32,231 nt of DNA from JAFRXK01 sp045603305 (GCA_045603305.1 JAZULV010000037.1:1-32231), one strand, 5' to 3'; numbered from the stretch's first letter, positions 6,230 through 15,386 are shown. Made by a program: numbers and translations. The notes: generated by a model from the letters alone, not told the origin.

Positions 6230-7624
6230 ATGTTTAAATCATTATTAAGCAGATATATTGGTGATAAAAAATTTTATAAGATGGTTATGACAGTGGCACT
6301 GCCTATTATTATCCAGAATGGTATAACCAGTGCAGTAAGTATGCTGGATAACATAATGGTCGGCCAGTTAGGCACTGAGCAGATGAGCGGTGTAGCTATT
6401 GTAAACAGGTTGTTCTGGGTGTTCTTTATTTGTCTCTTTGGAGTTGTGTCCGGCGCCAGTATTTTCGGTGTGCAGTATTATGGCAGCGGAGATGATGAAG
6501 GTGTAAGATATACTTTTAGATACAAGATGATTTTCTGCGTAATTATGGGCGTTATCGGAATAGCAGTGCTTTGGTTTGGCGGAGGGAAGCTTATTTCATT
6601 ATTTTTGCATGAGGGTAGTAATTCGGGAAATATAGAGCTTGCCTTTAAATACGGTATGGACTATATGAAGATTATTCTTATAGGAATTATACCCTTTGCA
6701 ATTCTTCAGGCCTATGCAGGAACGCTTAGGGATACTGGAGAGACTATCTTGCCTATGAAGGCCGGCGTTACAGCGGTTATAGTCAATCTGGTGCTCAATT
6801 ATATTCTTATATTTGGTAAGCTTGGTGCTCCGGTTCTTGGAGCAAATGGTGCTGCCATAGCCACAGTAATATCAAGGTATGTAGAGTGTGGAATTGTTGT
6901 TATCTGGACCCATGTACATAAAGAGAAGAATAAGTTTATCTGCGGAGCATTTAAGAGTTTAAAGATACCTGCAAAACTGTTTAAGGATATTACGGTAAAG
7001 AGCCTTCCGCTCTTTGCCAACGAAACCTTGTGGGCAGGAGGTCAGGCACTCATAACCCAGTGTTACTCCATAAGAGGTCTGGCGGTAGTTGCAGCTCTTA
7101 ATATATCTGCTACAATAGCAGATTTGTTTAACGTGGTATTTATTGCGATTGGTTCGGCGGTGGCGATTATTATAGGTCAGCTGCTCGGTGCAGGAAAGAT
7201 GGAAGAAGCCAAGGATACAGACAGGAAGCTTTTGTTCCTTTCAGTGGTAAGCAGTATGGTTATTGGCGCAGTGCTTGCAGTATTGTCACCACTGTTCCCG
7301 AAGCTTTACAATACTACCGATGAGGTAAGAAACCTTGCAGTGCTCTTTATTATTGCTGCGGCAGTATATATGCCTTTGGCATCTTTTTCACACGCATCTT
7401 ACTTTACTATCAGAGCCGGTGGAAAGACCCTTATCACCTTCCTCTTTGACAGTGTGTTTGTATGGGTTGTAAGTGTTCCTGTAGCTTTTGTCTTGTCAAG
7501 ATACACAGGAATTAATATAATAGCAGTATATTTTATGTGCCAGTCTTTAGAAATAATTAAGTGTATAATAGGTTTTATACTGATAAAGAAGGGTATCTGG
7601 CTAAATAATGTGATAAAGCAATAA
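6230..7624 (+). CDS. MATE family multidrug/cation exporter
   Basis: A polytopic membrane protein of 464 residues, the usual MATE length. The N-terminal motif ALPIIIQNGITSAVSMLDNIMVGQLGTEQMSGVAIVNR is characteristic, and the second bundle repeats it around PLFANETLWAGGQALITQCYSIRG and GSAVAIIIGQLLGAGKMEEAK. MATE proteins expel cationic drugs or metabolites in exchange for Na+ or H+; the substrate cannot be predicted. ATG 6230 is chosen because AGAGGTGA lies just upstream; ATG 6197 (9 codons in from a TTG at 6188) has its GGAGAG too close. The gene stands alone between the terminator at 6162 and the next gene. Confidence 0.92.
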   Translation: MFKSLLSRYIGDKKFYKMVMTVALPIIIQNGITSAVSMLDNIMVGQLGTEQMSGVAIVNRLFWVFFICLFGVVSGASIFGVQYYGSGDDEGVRYTFRYKMIFCVIMGVIGIAVLWFGGGKLISLFLHEGSNSGNIELAFKYGMDYMKIILIGIIPFAILQAYAGTLRDTGETILPMKAGVTAVIVNLVLNYILIFGKLGAPVLGANGAAIATVISRYVECGIVVIWTHVHKEKNKFICGAFKSLKIPAKLFKDITVKSLPLFANETLWAGGQALITQCYSIRGLAVVAALNISATIADLFNVVFIAIGSAVAIIIGQLLGAGKMEEAKDTDRKLLFLSVVSSMVIGAVLAVLSPLFPKLYNTTDEVRNLAVLFIIAAAVYMPLASFSHASYFTIRAGGKTLITFLFDSVFVWVVSVPVAFVLSRYTGINIIAVYFMCQSLEIIKCIIGFILIKKGIWLNNVIKQ

Positions 7625-7712
7625 TTATTATAATGCTAGTGCTTGCATGAGGGGTCAGTAAGTTTGGCGAAGTGATTTTGCTGTTTATTTATAAGGAAAT
7701 ACGGAGGTATAT

Positions 7713-8576
7713 ATGTTTGAGTTGATTTTTGAGGTAGTTGAGCACGCATTGCTGGATAATTTAAAGATTTTGCCTATATTATTTATTACTTATCTAATAA
7801 TGGAATATGTAGAACACCGTTCAAGTGCGAAGTTACAGCAGACTGTTGCAAAGGCAGGTAAGGTAGGCCCATTATTCGGAGGTCTTTTAGGTGTGGTTCC
7901 TCAGTGCGGTTTTTCCGGAGCAGCAGCGAACTTTTATGCCGGAGGAATTATTTCTCTAGGAACGCTCATTGCAATTTTCTTATCTACATCTGATGAAATG
8001 CTTCCGATACTTATTTCTGAGTCAATTGATGTATTTGTAATTGTTAAGATACTTGCTTTAAAGCTTGCAATAGGTGTTGTTGCAGGATTTATTGTGGATA
8101 TAGTTAATAGAAAGAATAAAACTGCGGATGTGAAGCAAGAGATACATGAAATGTGTAGCCATGATCATTGCAACTGTGAAAAGGGAGTATTCAGATCTGC
8201 TGTTAAGCATACTCTTCAGATATTTGTATTCCTGTTGGTGGTAACAATGGCACTGGGTATGGTTATTGAACTTGTAGGTGAAGATAACCTTGCAAACCTT
8301 ATACTTAATAAACCGGTAATTGGTGAGATTCTTGCAGGAATTATTGGTCTTATTCCTAACTGTTCATCTTCAGTGATTATTACAAAGCTTTATGTAAGCG
8401 GTGCTATGGGACTTGGAGCGATGATGGCAGGACTTCTTGTAAATTCAGGCGTTGGTGTGCTTATATTGTTCAGAGTCAATAGAAATTTAAAAGAAAACTT
8501 GAAAATTCTGGCTATACTTTATGGTATAGGAGTTGTTGCCGGAATTGTTATCAGCTTTTTTGGAGTAGCATTCTAA
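7713..8576 (+). CDS. ArsP_2-type permease (putative Mn/As transporter)
   Basis: A 287-residue membrane protein matching the family annotated as 'putative manganese transporter' or 'putative arsenic efflux protein' (Pfam ArsP_2). It has two related halves: VVPQCGFSGAAANFYAGGIISLGTLIAIFLSTSDEMLP in the first and LIPNCSSSVIITKLYVSGAMGLGAMMAGLLVNSGVG in the second, a pattern of inverted repeats with P[QN]C motifs. The connecting loop near residues 147-158 is Cys/His-rich (EMCSHDHCNCEKG), a likely metal-binding segment. The ATG is preceded by ACGGAGG. The transported ion is not established for the family. No regulator lies beside it. Confidence 0.8.
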   Translation: MFELIFEVVEHALLDNLKILPILFITYLIMEYVEHRSSAKLQQTVAKAGKVGPLFGGLLGVVPQCGFSGAAANFYAGGIISLGTLIAIFLSTSDEMLPILISESIDVFVIVKILALKLAIGVVAGFIVDIVNRKNKTADVKQEIHEMCSHDHCNCEKGVFRSAVKHTLQIFVFLLVVTMALGMVIELVGEDNLANLILNKPVIGEILAGIIGLIPNCSSSVIITKLYVSGAMGLGAMMAGLLVNSGVGVLILFRVNRNLKENLKILAILYGIGVVAGIVISFFGVAF

Positions 8577-8609
8577 AGCATTGTACTTAAATATATCCAA
8601 TACAATCTG

Positions 8610-8639
8610 TAGACAAATGTACTTGCGTAATTATATAAT
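8610..8639 (+). promoter_or_regulatory. Promoter of pflB-pflA
   Basis: TAGACA (8610-8615), one base from the -35 consensus, is separated by 18 bases from a perfect TATAAT (8634-8639). Initiation would fall near 8646, giving a leader of about 65 bases to the pflB start. Confidence 0.6.
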
Positions 8640-8641
8640 AT

Positions 8642-8654
8642 TTATTGTCAATAA
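8642..8654. promoter_or_regulatory. Palindromic candidate operator at pfl start site
   Basis: TTATTG and CAATAA form a perfect 6-1-6 palindrome covering the predicted transcription start. Such a position suits a repressor. The sequence is reminiscent of, but not equal to, Rex redox-repressor sites (TTGTTAA-N4-TTAACAA), so the regulator is left open. Confidence 0.45.
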
Positions 8655-8712
8655 GAAATTACTAATGGTGTCGGTGGATAGTAGTACCGCACATATGAAA
8701 GGAGAACAAGTT

Positions 8713-10938
8713 ATGGAACCATGGAGAGGATTTGTCAGAGGTAACTGGGACAAAGAGATTGATGTACGTGATTTCATTCAGCTTAATTATACAGCTTATG
8801 ATGGGGACAGCAGTTTTCTTTGTGGAAGTACAGAAAGAACAGACAGAGTAAATGAGAAGGTTAAGCAGCTTCTTATTGCAGAGAATGCTAATGGTGGAGT
8901 ACTTGATGTAGATACAGAGAAGGTTTCATCTATTACAGCATACGGTCCTGGATATGTAAGCGATGAAGATATTATTGTTGGTCTTCAGACTGAAGCACCG
9001 CTTTGCAGAGCAGTTAATCCATTTGCCGGCTTTAGAAATGCAGAACAGGCTCTTAAGTCTTATGGTTATGAGATGAACGAGAATGTCAGAGAAGCATTTA
9101 GATATAGAACAACACATAATACAGGTGTATTCAGAGCATATACAGAGACTATGCGTAAGGCACGTCATGCCGGAATTTTAACAGGTCTTCCTGATGCCTA
9201 CGCAAGAGGCCGTATCATTGGCGATTACAGAAGAATTGCTCTTTATGGTATGAATTACCTTATAGAGCAGAAGAAGGCTGATAAGAGAATGCTTGGCGAA
9301 AGAGATATGAGCGAAGAGAACATTCACTTAATCGAAGATGTTGCTAAGCAGTTAGAGTTTATGAATGAGTTAGTTGAGATGGCTAAGTCATATGGCTGTG
9401 ACATCACACGTCCTGCTGAGAATGCAAAGGAAGCTATCCAGTGGCTTTACTTTGGTTATCTTGGTGCTGTTAAGGAGCAGAATGGTGCGGCTAACAGTAT
9501 CGGCAGAATTACAACTTTCCTTGATATATATGTAGAGAGAGATTTAAAAGAAGGTACTCTTGATGAGATGGGAGCTCAGGAGCTTTATGATGACCTTGTT
9601 ATCAAGCTTCGTCTGGTAAGACATTTAAGAACTCCTGATTACAATGATTTATTTGCCGGAGATCCTACATGGGTTACCTGCTCCGAGGGTGGTGTAGGCG
9701 AAGATGGAAGAAGCATGGTTACAAAGAGCAGCTTCCGTATGCTTCAGACATTATACAACCTTGGACCATCAGCTGAGCCTAATATTACTGTTTTATGGTC
9801 ACAATCACTTCCACAGGGATTCAAGGATTTCTGTGCTAAGGTTTCAATTGATACAGATTCAATCCAGTATGAGAATGATGATGTTATGAGAAAAGAGTAC
9901 GGCGATGACTATGCTATCGCTTGCTGCGTATCAGCTATGAAGGTTGGTAAGCAGATGCAGTTCTTCGGTGCAAGATGTAACCTTGTAAAGGTACTTCTTA
10001 TGGCTCTTAATGGTGGTAAAGACGAAGCTTATGGCGATCAGGTTGCACCGGAAGGTAAGGTGTTTGAGGAAGGCAAGCCATTAGTATATGAAGAAGTAAT
10101 TGAGGCATATAAGAAGTATTGTGCATGGATGGCTAAGTTATATGTAAATACTATGAATGTTATCCACTACATGCATGACAAGTACGCATATGAGAGACTT
10201 ATGATGTCTCTTCACGATACAGAGGTTGAGAGACTTATGGCATTTGGTATCAGTGGACTTTCAGTTCTTACTGACAGCTTAAGTGCGATTAAGTATGCAA
10301 AGGTTACACCAATTAAGGATGAGAGAGGCGTTATTACAGAGTTCAAGACTGAGGGCGAGTTCCCTAAGTATGGTAATGATGATGACCGTGTTGATGAGAT
10401 TGCTCAGTGGATTGTTGAGTACTTCCATCAGGAACTTTGCAAGACTAAGGCTTATAGAGGTGCTAAGCACACACTTTCAATTCTTACTATTACATCAAAT
10501 GTAATGTATGGTAAGAAGACCGGTGCAACTCCTGACGGACGTCAGGCAGGTGAGCCATTTGCTCCAGGTGCCAACCCAATGCACGGAAGAGACAAGGAAG
10601 GTGCTCTTGCCAGCCTTAACTCAGTTGCTAAGCTTAACTATGGCTGCTGCCAGGATGGTATTTCTAATACCTTCTCAATTACACCACAGGCACTTGGTAC
10701 AGATGATGATAACAGAGTAGCTAACCTTACAAACGTACTTGATGGATATTTTGCTCAGGATGCACACCACCTCAATGTTAACGTGCTTAACAGAGAGAAG
10801 CTTATTGCAGCTATGAATGATCCTACACTTTATCCTTCACTTACTATCAGAGTCAGTGGTTATGCAGTTAACTTCAACAAGCTCACAAGAGAGAAGCAGG
10901 AAGAGGTTATTTCAAGAACCTTCCACACAAAGATGTAA
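8713..10938 (+). CDS. pflB: Formate acetyltransferase (pyruvate formate-lyase)
   Basis: PflB cleaves pyruvate with CoA to acetyl-CoA and formate through a glycyl radical, the central anaerobic pyruvate step. The 741-residue protein starts MEPWRGFVRGNWDKEIDVRDFI, typical of PflB. Cys404-Cys405 in IACCVSAMKVGKQ are the catalytic pair. Gly716 in IRVSGYAVNFNKL, 26 residues from the end, is the radical site. The ATG at 8713 has AAGGAG upstream and matches the family N-terminus; the open frame extends 44 codons further upstream without support, through the promoter. The stop overlaps the pflA start by one base (TAATG), so the two are translationally coupled. Codon use is stronger (GTA, CTT, GGT rich, few rare codons) than in neighbours, in line with high expression. 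Confidence 0.97.
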   Translation: MEPWRGFVRGNWDKEIDVRDFIQLNYTAYDGDSSFLCGSTERTDRVNEKVKQLLIAENANGGVLDVDTEKVSSITAYGPGYVSDEDIIVGLQTEAPLCRAVNPFAGFRNAEQALKSYGYEMNENVREAFRYRTTHNTGVFRAYTETMRKARHAGILTGLPDAYARGRIIGDYRRIALYGMNYLIEQKKADKRMLGERDMSEENIHLIEDVAKQLEFMNELVEMAKSYGCDITRPAENAKEAIQWLYFGYLGAVKEQNGAANSIGRITTFLDIYVERDLKEGTLDEMGAQELYDDLVIKLRLVRHLRTPDYNDLFAGDPTWVTCSEGGVGEDGRSMVTKSSFRMLQTLYNLGPSAEPNITVLWSQSLPQGFKDFCAKVSIDTDSIQYENDDVMRKEYGDDYAIACCVSAMKVGKQMQFFGARCNLVKVLLMALNGGKDEAYGDQVAPEGKVFEEGKPLVYEEVIEAYKKYCAWMAKLYVNTMNVIHYMHDKYAYERLMMSLHDTEVERLMAFGISGLSVLTDSLSAIKYAKVTPIKDERGVITEFKTEGEFPKYGNDDDRVDEIAQWIVEYFHQELCKTKAYRGAKHTLSILTITSNVMYGKKTGATPDGRQAGEPFAPGANPMHGRDKEGALASLNSVAKLNYGCCQDGISNTFSITPQALGTDDDNRVANLTNVLDGYFAQDAHHLNVNVLNREKLIAAMNDPTLYPSLTIRVSGYAVNFNKLTREKQEEVISRTFHTKM

Positions 10939-11648
10939 TGAGAGTACATTCATTTGAATCAATGGCTGCACTGGATGGCGAAGGTGTAAGATTTGCGGTG
11001 TTTTTTACCGGTTGTCCCCTTAGATGTGTATACTGCCATAACCCGGACACATGGTGCACGGAAGGTACAGAGTACACAGCCGAACAACTTTATAAGAAGA
11101 TAAAAAGGTACAAGCCTTATTTTAAGAATACCGGCGGTGTTACATTTAGTGGTGGCGAACCATTGTTAAATGCGGCTAATATCAATGAGGTTTACACATA
11201 CCTTAAAGAAGATGGTATAAATTATGTCCTTGATACCTCCGGTTCTGTTAAGATGAACGATGACGTGAAGAAAACTGTAGACAATGCAGCAATGGTCATC
11301 TGTGATTTAAAGTTCTGGGATGATGAGCATTATCTTAAGTACACCGGTAAGACCATGGAGAATACAAAGGCTTTTCTTGAGTATGTGCAGGATACGGACT
11401 GCAGGCTTTGGATTCGTACCGTAATAGTTCCCGGAATCAATGATTCCGAAGAGATTCTTGATAAGTACATTGATTATGTTAAGACCATAAGAAATGTTGA
11501 AAAGTACGAGTTATTAGGTTTTCATACTATGGGATTTTTTAAGTATGACGAGCTGGGAATTGATAACCCTTTGAAAGATACAGAGGCACTTTCACCAGAG
11601 AGACTTGCTAAGCTGCAGAAGTATGTAGATGATAAATTGAAGATATAA
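10938..11648 (+). CDS. pflA: Pyruvate formate-lyase activating enzyme
   Basis: PflA is a radical-SAM enzyme that installs the glycyl radical on PflB. The 236-residue protein has the diagnostic CX3CX2C cluster motif GCPLRCVYCHNPDTW (Cys26, Cys30, Cys33), followed by TGGVTFSGGEPLL, which contacts SAM, and IRTVIVPGIND and ELLGFHTMGFFKY near the end. Length and motif spacing are normal for true PflA, without the extra ferredoxin insert of other glycyl-radical activases. The start overlaps the pflB stop (TAATG), which supports co-translation. Confidence 0.97.
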   Translation: MRVHSFESMAALDGEGVRFAVFFTGCPLRCVYCHNPDTWCTEGTEYTAEQLYKKIKRYKPYFKNTGGVTFSGGEPLLNAANINEVYTYLKEDGINYVLDTSGSVKMNDDVKKTVDNAAMVICDLKFWDDEHYLKYTGKTMENTKAFLEYVQDTDCRLWIRTVIVPGINDSEEILDKYIDYVKTIRNVEKYELLGFHTMGFFKYDELGIDNPLKDTEALSPERLAKLQKYVDDKLKI

Positions 11649-11655
11649 ATTAACG

Positions 11656-11689
11656 TTACAGAGGCTGTTCATTAAAGCAGTCTCTGTAA
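11656..11689 (+). terminator. Terminator-like hairpin after pflA
   Basis: TTACAGAG (11656-11663) pairs with CTCTGTAA (11682-11689), with CTG (11665-11667) pairing CAG (11678-11680) inside. Only a short ATTT follows, so termination may be partial. Confidence 0.65.
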
Positions 11690-11780
11690 ATTTGCGTTTA
11701 GTGGGCATAATAGTATATATTAAGAGTGGTAATGTCTCTAATTTGAGTGTTTAGGAATGGTAGTATTTACAGAATATATA

Positions 11781-11808
11781 TTGCTTTGAAGTAAACATTT
11801 GATATAAT
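11781..11808 (+). promoter_or_regulatory. Promoter of trkA-trkH
   Basis: A perfect TATAAT at 11803-11808 carries an extended -10 TG (11800-11801). The -35 is weak (TTGCTT, 11781-11786, 16-bp spacer). The trkA start lies about 50 bases downstream. Confidence 0.5.
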
Positions 11809-11864
11809 ATAGTATATAAGCGATTGTGCAAAATAATAAGCTTTTGTTTACGAAAGGAACTATT

Positions 11865-13226
11865 ATGAATATTATTATTGTTGGTTGTGGCAAGGTAGGA
11901 TATGCCCTTGCCGAACAGCTGAATGATGAAGGACATGCAATTACAATTATAGATAAGAATGAGGCTGTATTAAGCTCTGTTACCACAGCTCTTGATATTA
12001 TGGGCGTAGTGGGTAATGGCTCCAGTTATCGTGTGCAGAAGGAAGCCGGTATAGAGAACGCCGACATGTTAATTGCAGTTACCGATAAGGATGAGGTGAA
12101 TATGCTAAGCTGCCTTATCGCTAGAAAAGCCGGTGACTGTCAGACTATTGCAAGAGTTAGAAATCCGGAATATTACGAGGAGATTGGCTTTATCAGAGAA
12201 GAGCTTGGTCTTTCTCTTTCAATTAATCCGGAGTGGGCAGCTGCCTATGAGATTGCCAAGCTTATCCAGGTGCCGTCGGCTCTCGAGATAGATTCTTTTG
12301 CCAAGGGCAGAGTGAATCTTGTTAAGGTAAAGATTCCGGCAGGCTCAGTTTTAGATGGAACAAAACTCAGAGATATTCCTTCAAAGGTAGGCAAGGATTT
12401 TCTTGTGTGTGTAGTAGAAAGAAATCACGAGGTTATTATTCCTGATGGTAATTGTGAGCTGCATGCAGGTGATATTATTTCTATTGTACTTTCATTAAAG
12501 AATGCATCACATATATATCAAAAGATAGGAGTATCGGCGAAACCTATTAAGGATGTTATTATAGCAGGAGGAGGAACCATTGCCTACTATCTTGCAAAGA
12601 TACTCATTTCTTCAAAGGTAAAGGTTAAAATAATTGATAAAAATGAAGGCAGATGCGAAGAGTTAAGCGAGCTTTTGCCGAAGGCAATGATTATTAATGG
12701 AGATGTTACTGATGAATCAGTGCTTTTGGAAGAAGGACTTAAAAGAACTGATGCATTAGTTTGTCTTACTAATCTTGATGAAGAGAATATACTGCTTGCA
12801 CTGTATGCAGACAAGGTCAGCGATGCTAAAGTTATAACAAAGATTAATAAGATTGCTTTTGAAGAAGTAATTGAAGATTTGCCTATTGGCAGCGTTATCT
12901 GTCCTAAGTATCTTACTGCAGAGCAGATTATACAGTATATTCGTGCAAAGCAGAATTCCTTTGGAAGCAATGTTGAGACTATGTACCGCATGATGGATAA
13001 CAGAGTTGAAGCCTTAGAGTTCAGAGTGGGAGATCATTCTGAGATTACTAATATACCTCTTCAGAATCTTAAGCTTAAGGATAATCTGCTTCTTTGCTGT
13101 ATTTTCAGAAAGGGAACCATAATAACTCCTACCGGACAGGATGTGATAATGCCGGGGGATAATGTTATTGTGGTTACCACCCATAAGTGCTTAAAAGATG
13201 TAAGAGATATTGTCAGAGTAGGATAA
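11865..13226 (+). CDS. trkA: Trk potassium uptake NAD-binding subunit TrkA
   Basis: TrkA is the cytoplasmic regulatory subunit that gates the TrkH channel in response to nucleotides. The 453-residue protein has the duplicated build of full-length TrkA: an RCK_N Rossmann domain beginning MNIIIVGCGKVGYALAEQL, an RCK_C domain (around residues 140-215), a second Rossmann domain beginning near DVIIAGGGTIAYYLAKIL, and a second RCK_C at the C-terminus. The acid after the second strand (IIDKNE in both halves) indicates NAD(H) preference. The ATG at 11865 has GAAAGGA upstream; a GTG 13 codons earlier is less likely. trkH starts 15 bases after the stop. Confidence 0.95.
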   Translation: MNIIIVGCGKVGYALAEQLNDEGHAITIIDKNEAVLSSVTTALDIMGVVGNGSSYRVQKEAGIENADMLIAVTDKDEVNMLSCLIARKAGDCQTIARVRNPEYYEEIGFIREELGLSLSINPEWAAAYEIAKLIQVPSALEIDSFAKGRVNLVKVKIPAGSVLDGTKLRDIPSKVGKDFLVCVVERNHEVIIPDGNCELHAGDIISIVLSLKNASHIYQKIGVSAKPIKDVIIAGGGTIAYYLAKILISSKVKVKIIDKNEGRCEELSELLPKAMIINGDVTDESVLLEEGLKRTDALVCLTNLDEENILLALYADKVSDAKVITKINKIAFEEVIEDLPIGSVICPKYLTAEQIIQYIRAKQNSFGSNVETMYRMMDNRVEALEFRVGDHSEITNIPLQNLKLKDNLLLCCIFRKGTIITPTGQDVIMPGDNVIVVTTHKCLKDVRDIVRVG

Positions 13227-13240
13227 GCTGGAGATTTGAG

Positions 13241-14680
13241 ATGAATTATTCAATAATTAAATATATATTAGGCTGGGTAATGACAATTGAGGCAGCATTT
13301 ATGCTCATTCCCTGTCTTGTTGCAGCAGTTTATAGAGAAGAAAGCGGTTTTATTTTCCTGATATGTGCCATAGTATTTGGTGTTATCGGAAAGCTTATGA
13401 CATTAAAGAGACCAAAGAATAACCTGTTTTACGCTAAGGAAGGCTTTGTTGCAGTAGCATTATCCTGGATTGTACTTAGTATCATAGGTGCGATACCCTT
13501 TTTTGCGAGTGGGGAGATACCAAATGTAATAGATGCGTTATTTGAGGTTGTCAGTGGTTTTACTACTACCGGAGCAAGTATACTTAACGATGTAGAAAGT
13601 CTTTCAAAATGTATGCTGTTCTGGAGAAGCTTTACCCACTGGATTGGCGGTATGGGAGTTCTTGTATTTATTCTTGCGATTCTTCCTATGGCAGGTGGAC
13701 AGAATATACACCTTATGAGGGCAGAAAGCCCTGGACCTTCAGTAGGCAAGCTTGTGCCTAAGATGCGTAAAACTGCGATGGTTTTATATCTGATATATGC
13801 GGCATTAACACTTATAGAGATGATTTTGCTTATTGCAGGTAGAATGCCTGTATTTGATTCAATATGTACAGCTCTTGGTACTGCAGGAACCGGTGGATTT
13901 GGTATTAAAAACGACAGTATGGCTGGTTATAGTGTTTATATACAGGTTGTAGTTACCATATTTATGTTCCTCTTTGGAGTTAACTTTAACTTCTATTTTT
14001 TACTTTTGATAAAGAAATTTAAAGATGCAATTAAGATGGAAGAAGTTCGCTGGTATTTTATAATTTACGCAGGCGCAGTCATTGCTATAACAATAAACAT
14101 TACCAGTAATATAAGTAATTTTGCTGTAAATTTAAAGGATGCGGCATTTCAGGTTTCATCCATCATGACAACAACTGGTTTTTCTACGGTGGATTTTGAT
14201 GCATGGCCACAGTTTTCAAGAGCTTTGATGGTAATACTTATGTTTATAGGAGCTTGTGCAGGAAGTACAGGCGGTGGTATGAAGGTATCCAGAATAATCA
14301 TTTATGTGAAATATTTTTTGAAAGAGTTATCATGTGCAATTCATTCGAGAAATGTTAAGATTATAAAGTCAGATAACAAGGCAATAGAAGCATCTACTAT
14401 AAGAACTACGAACGGATTTCTTGTTGCGTACTTGATAGTCATGTTGGTTTCATTTATGTTGGTTACCTTTGACGGTTTCGATTTAGAGACTAGTTTTACC
14501 GCTGTAGTTGCTACGCTGAATAATATAGGACCGGGACTTGCTAAGGTAGGACCGATGTGTAATTTCTCTATTCTTTCACCTCTTTCAAAGATTGTACTTA
14601 TATTTGATATGCTGGCCGGAAGACTTGAGATATTCCCGATGCTTATATTATTTGCACCGCAGACATGGAGAAAGAATTAG
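13241..14680 (+). CDS. trkH: Trk potassium channel subunit TrkH
   Basis: The membrane pore of the Trk K+ uptake system, 479 residues. The four selectivity-filter loops are readable: TTTGAS near residue 110, TAGTGGFG near 218, TTTGFST near 312 and NNIGPGL near 427. SCAGSTGGGMK-type glycine-rich sequence (GACAGSTGGGMKVSRI) precedes the third-to-fourth repeat link. The start at 13241 follows GGAG by 8 bases and gives the usual N-terminus; an upstream frame overlapping trkA is not needed. The stop (TAG) is the first base triplet next to a folded element at 14680-14781. Confidence 0.95.
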   Translation: MNYSIIKYILGWVMTIEAAFMLIPCLVAAVYREESGFIFLICAIVFGVIGKLMTLKRPKNNLFYAKEGFVAVALSWIVLSIIGAIPFFASGEIPNVIDALFEVVSGFTTTGASILNDVESLSKCMLFWRSFTHWIGGMGVLVFILAILPMAGGQNIHLMRAESPGPSVGKLVPKMRKTAMVLYLIYAALTLIEMILLIAGRMPVFDSICTALGTAGTGGFGIKNDSMAGYSVYIQVVVTIFMFLFGVNFNFYFLLLIKKFKDAIKMEEVRWYFIIYAGAVIAITINITSNISNFAVNLKDAAFQVSSIMTTTGFSTVDFDAWPQFSRALMVILMFIGACAGSTGGGMKVSRIIIYVKYFLKELSCAIHSRNVKIIKSDNKAIEASTIRTTNGFLVAYLIVMLVSFMLVTFDGFDLETSFTAVVATLNNIGPGLAKVGPMCNFSILSPLSKIVLIFDMLAGRLEIFPMLILFAPQTWRKN

Positions 14681-14781
14681 TGTGAAACAATAAGCCAAGC
14701 AGACGTATACATCCTGCTTGCACGAATGAATACGGACGGGTGCGGGAGTTTCGTTAGAAACGGAGCAACCGTGTTTCATAC
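14680..14781 (+). ncRNA. Folded intergenic element, three-way junction
   Basis: GTGTGAAACA (14680-14689) pairs over 10 bp with TGTTTCATAC (14772-14781, one G-U). Inside are CAAGCAG (14696-14702) with CTGCTTG (14714-14720), and a two-part arm: CGG/CCG and TGC/GCA (14737-14743 with 14765-14771, one mismatch), then a purine internal loop GGGA/GGA, then GTTTC/GAAAC (14748-14752, 14757-14761) with a GTTA loop. It is more GC-rich than its surroundings. No known riboswitch consensus is recognised, and no terminator follows before the hydrolase gene. It may be a cis-regulatory or small RNA, or a copy of a dispersed intergenic repeat. Confidence 0.45.
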
Positions 14782-14824
14782 AATAATATTTATGCCATAG
14801 ATAAGTGGCAGAGGGAGGATTTGC

Positions 14825-15358
14825 ATGAATAAGGTACTTGTAGTAGTAGATATGCAGAATGATTTTATTGACGGAGCATTAGGAACAAAGGAGGCTCAGT
14901 TGATAGTAGACAATGTAATCAATAAGATTAAGAATTTTGATGGTAAAGTTGTTGCTACCAGAGATACACATTTTTCAGACTATTTAAGCACTCAGGAAGG
15001 TGTTAATCTTCCGGTGAAGCACTGTATTGAGAATACTGAGGGTTGGGAGATAAAAGGAGAGATACAGAAACTTCTTGAAAAAGAAAATGCCGAGATTTTC
15101 AACAAGGTTACCTTTGGTTCAAAGGAATTGGCAATGTATCTTGAAGAACTTAATAGTCAGGAGTTCATTGATGAGATAGAACTTATAGGATTGTGTACAG
15201 ATATATGTGTTATTTCAAATGCCATGCTTATAAAGGCATTTCTTACTGAGACCAAGGTAGTTGTGGATGCTTCCTGCTGTGCCGGAGTTACAGTAGAAAG
15301 CCACAAGAATGCACTTGAGGCTATGAAGATGTGTCAGATTTCTATCACTAACGAATAA
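14825..15358 (+). CDS. Nicotinamidase/isochorismatase-family hydrolase
   Basis: A 177-residue cysteine hydrolase of the isochorismatase fold. The catalytic triad of nicotinamidases is in place: Asp9 (VVDMQNDF), Lys94 (FNKVTFGS) and Cys128 (GLCTDICVISNA). ATRDTH provides the expected Asp/His of the metal site, and the substrate loop LPVKHCIENTEGWE resembles PncA-type nicotinamidases, which convert nicotinamide to nicotinate for NAD salvage. Nicotinamidase is the best guess, but related amidases share these motifs and no NAD gene is adjacent. GGGAGG sits 7 bases before the ATG. The gene is bracketed by the folded element 14680-14781 and the inverted repeat 15387-15469. Confidence 0.82.
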   Translation: MNKVLVVVDMQNDFIDGALGTKEAQLIVDNVINKIKNFDGKVVATRDTHFSDYLSTQEGVNLPVKHCIENTEGWEIKGEIQKLLEKENAEIFNKVTFGSKELAMYLEELNSQEFIDEIELIGLCTDICVISNAMLIKAFLTETKVVVDASCCAGVTVESHKNALEAMKMCQISITNE

Positions 15359-15386
15359 ATGTAATTGTATATAAAAACTATAATAT

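Noticed and set aside
8581..8712. N-terminal extension of PflB by 44 codons
   Set aside because: It covers the promoter and palindrome, is not PflB-like, and the ATG at 8713 has a strong ribosome site.
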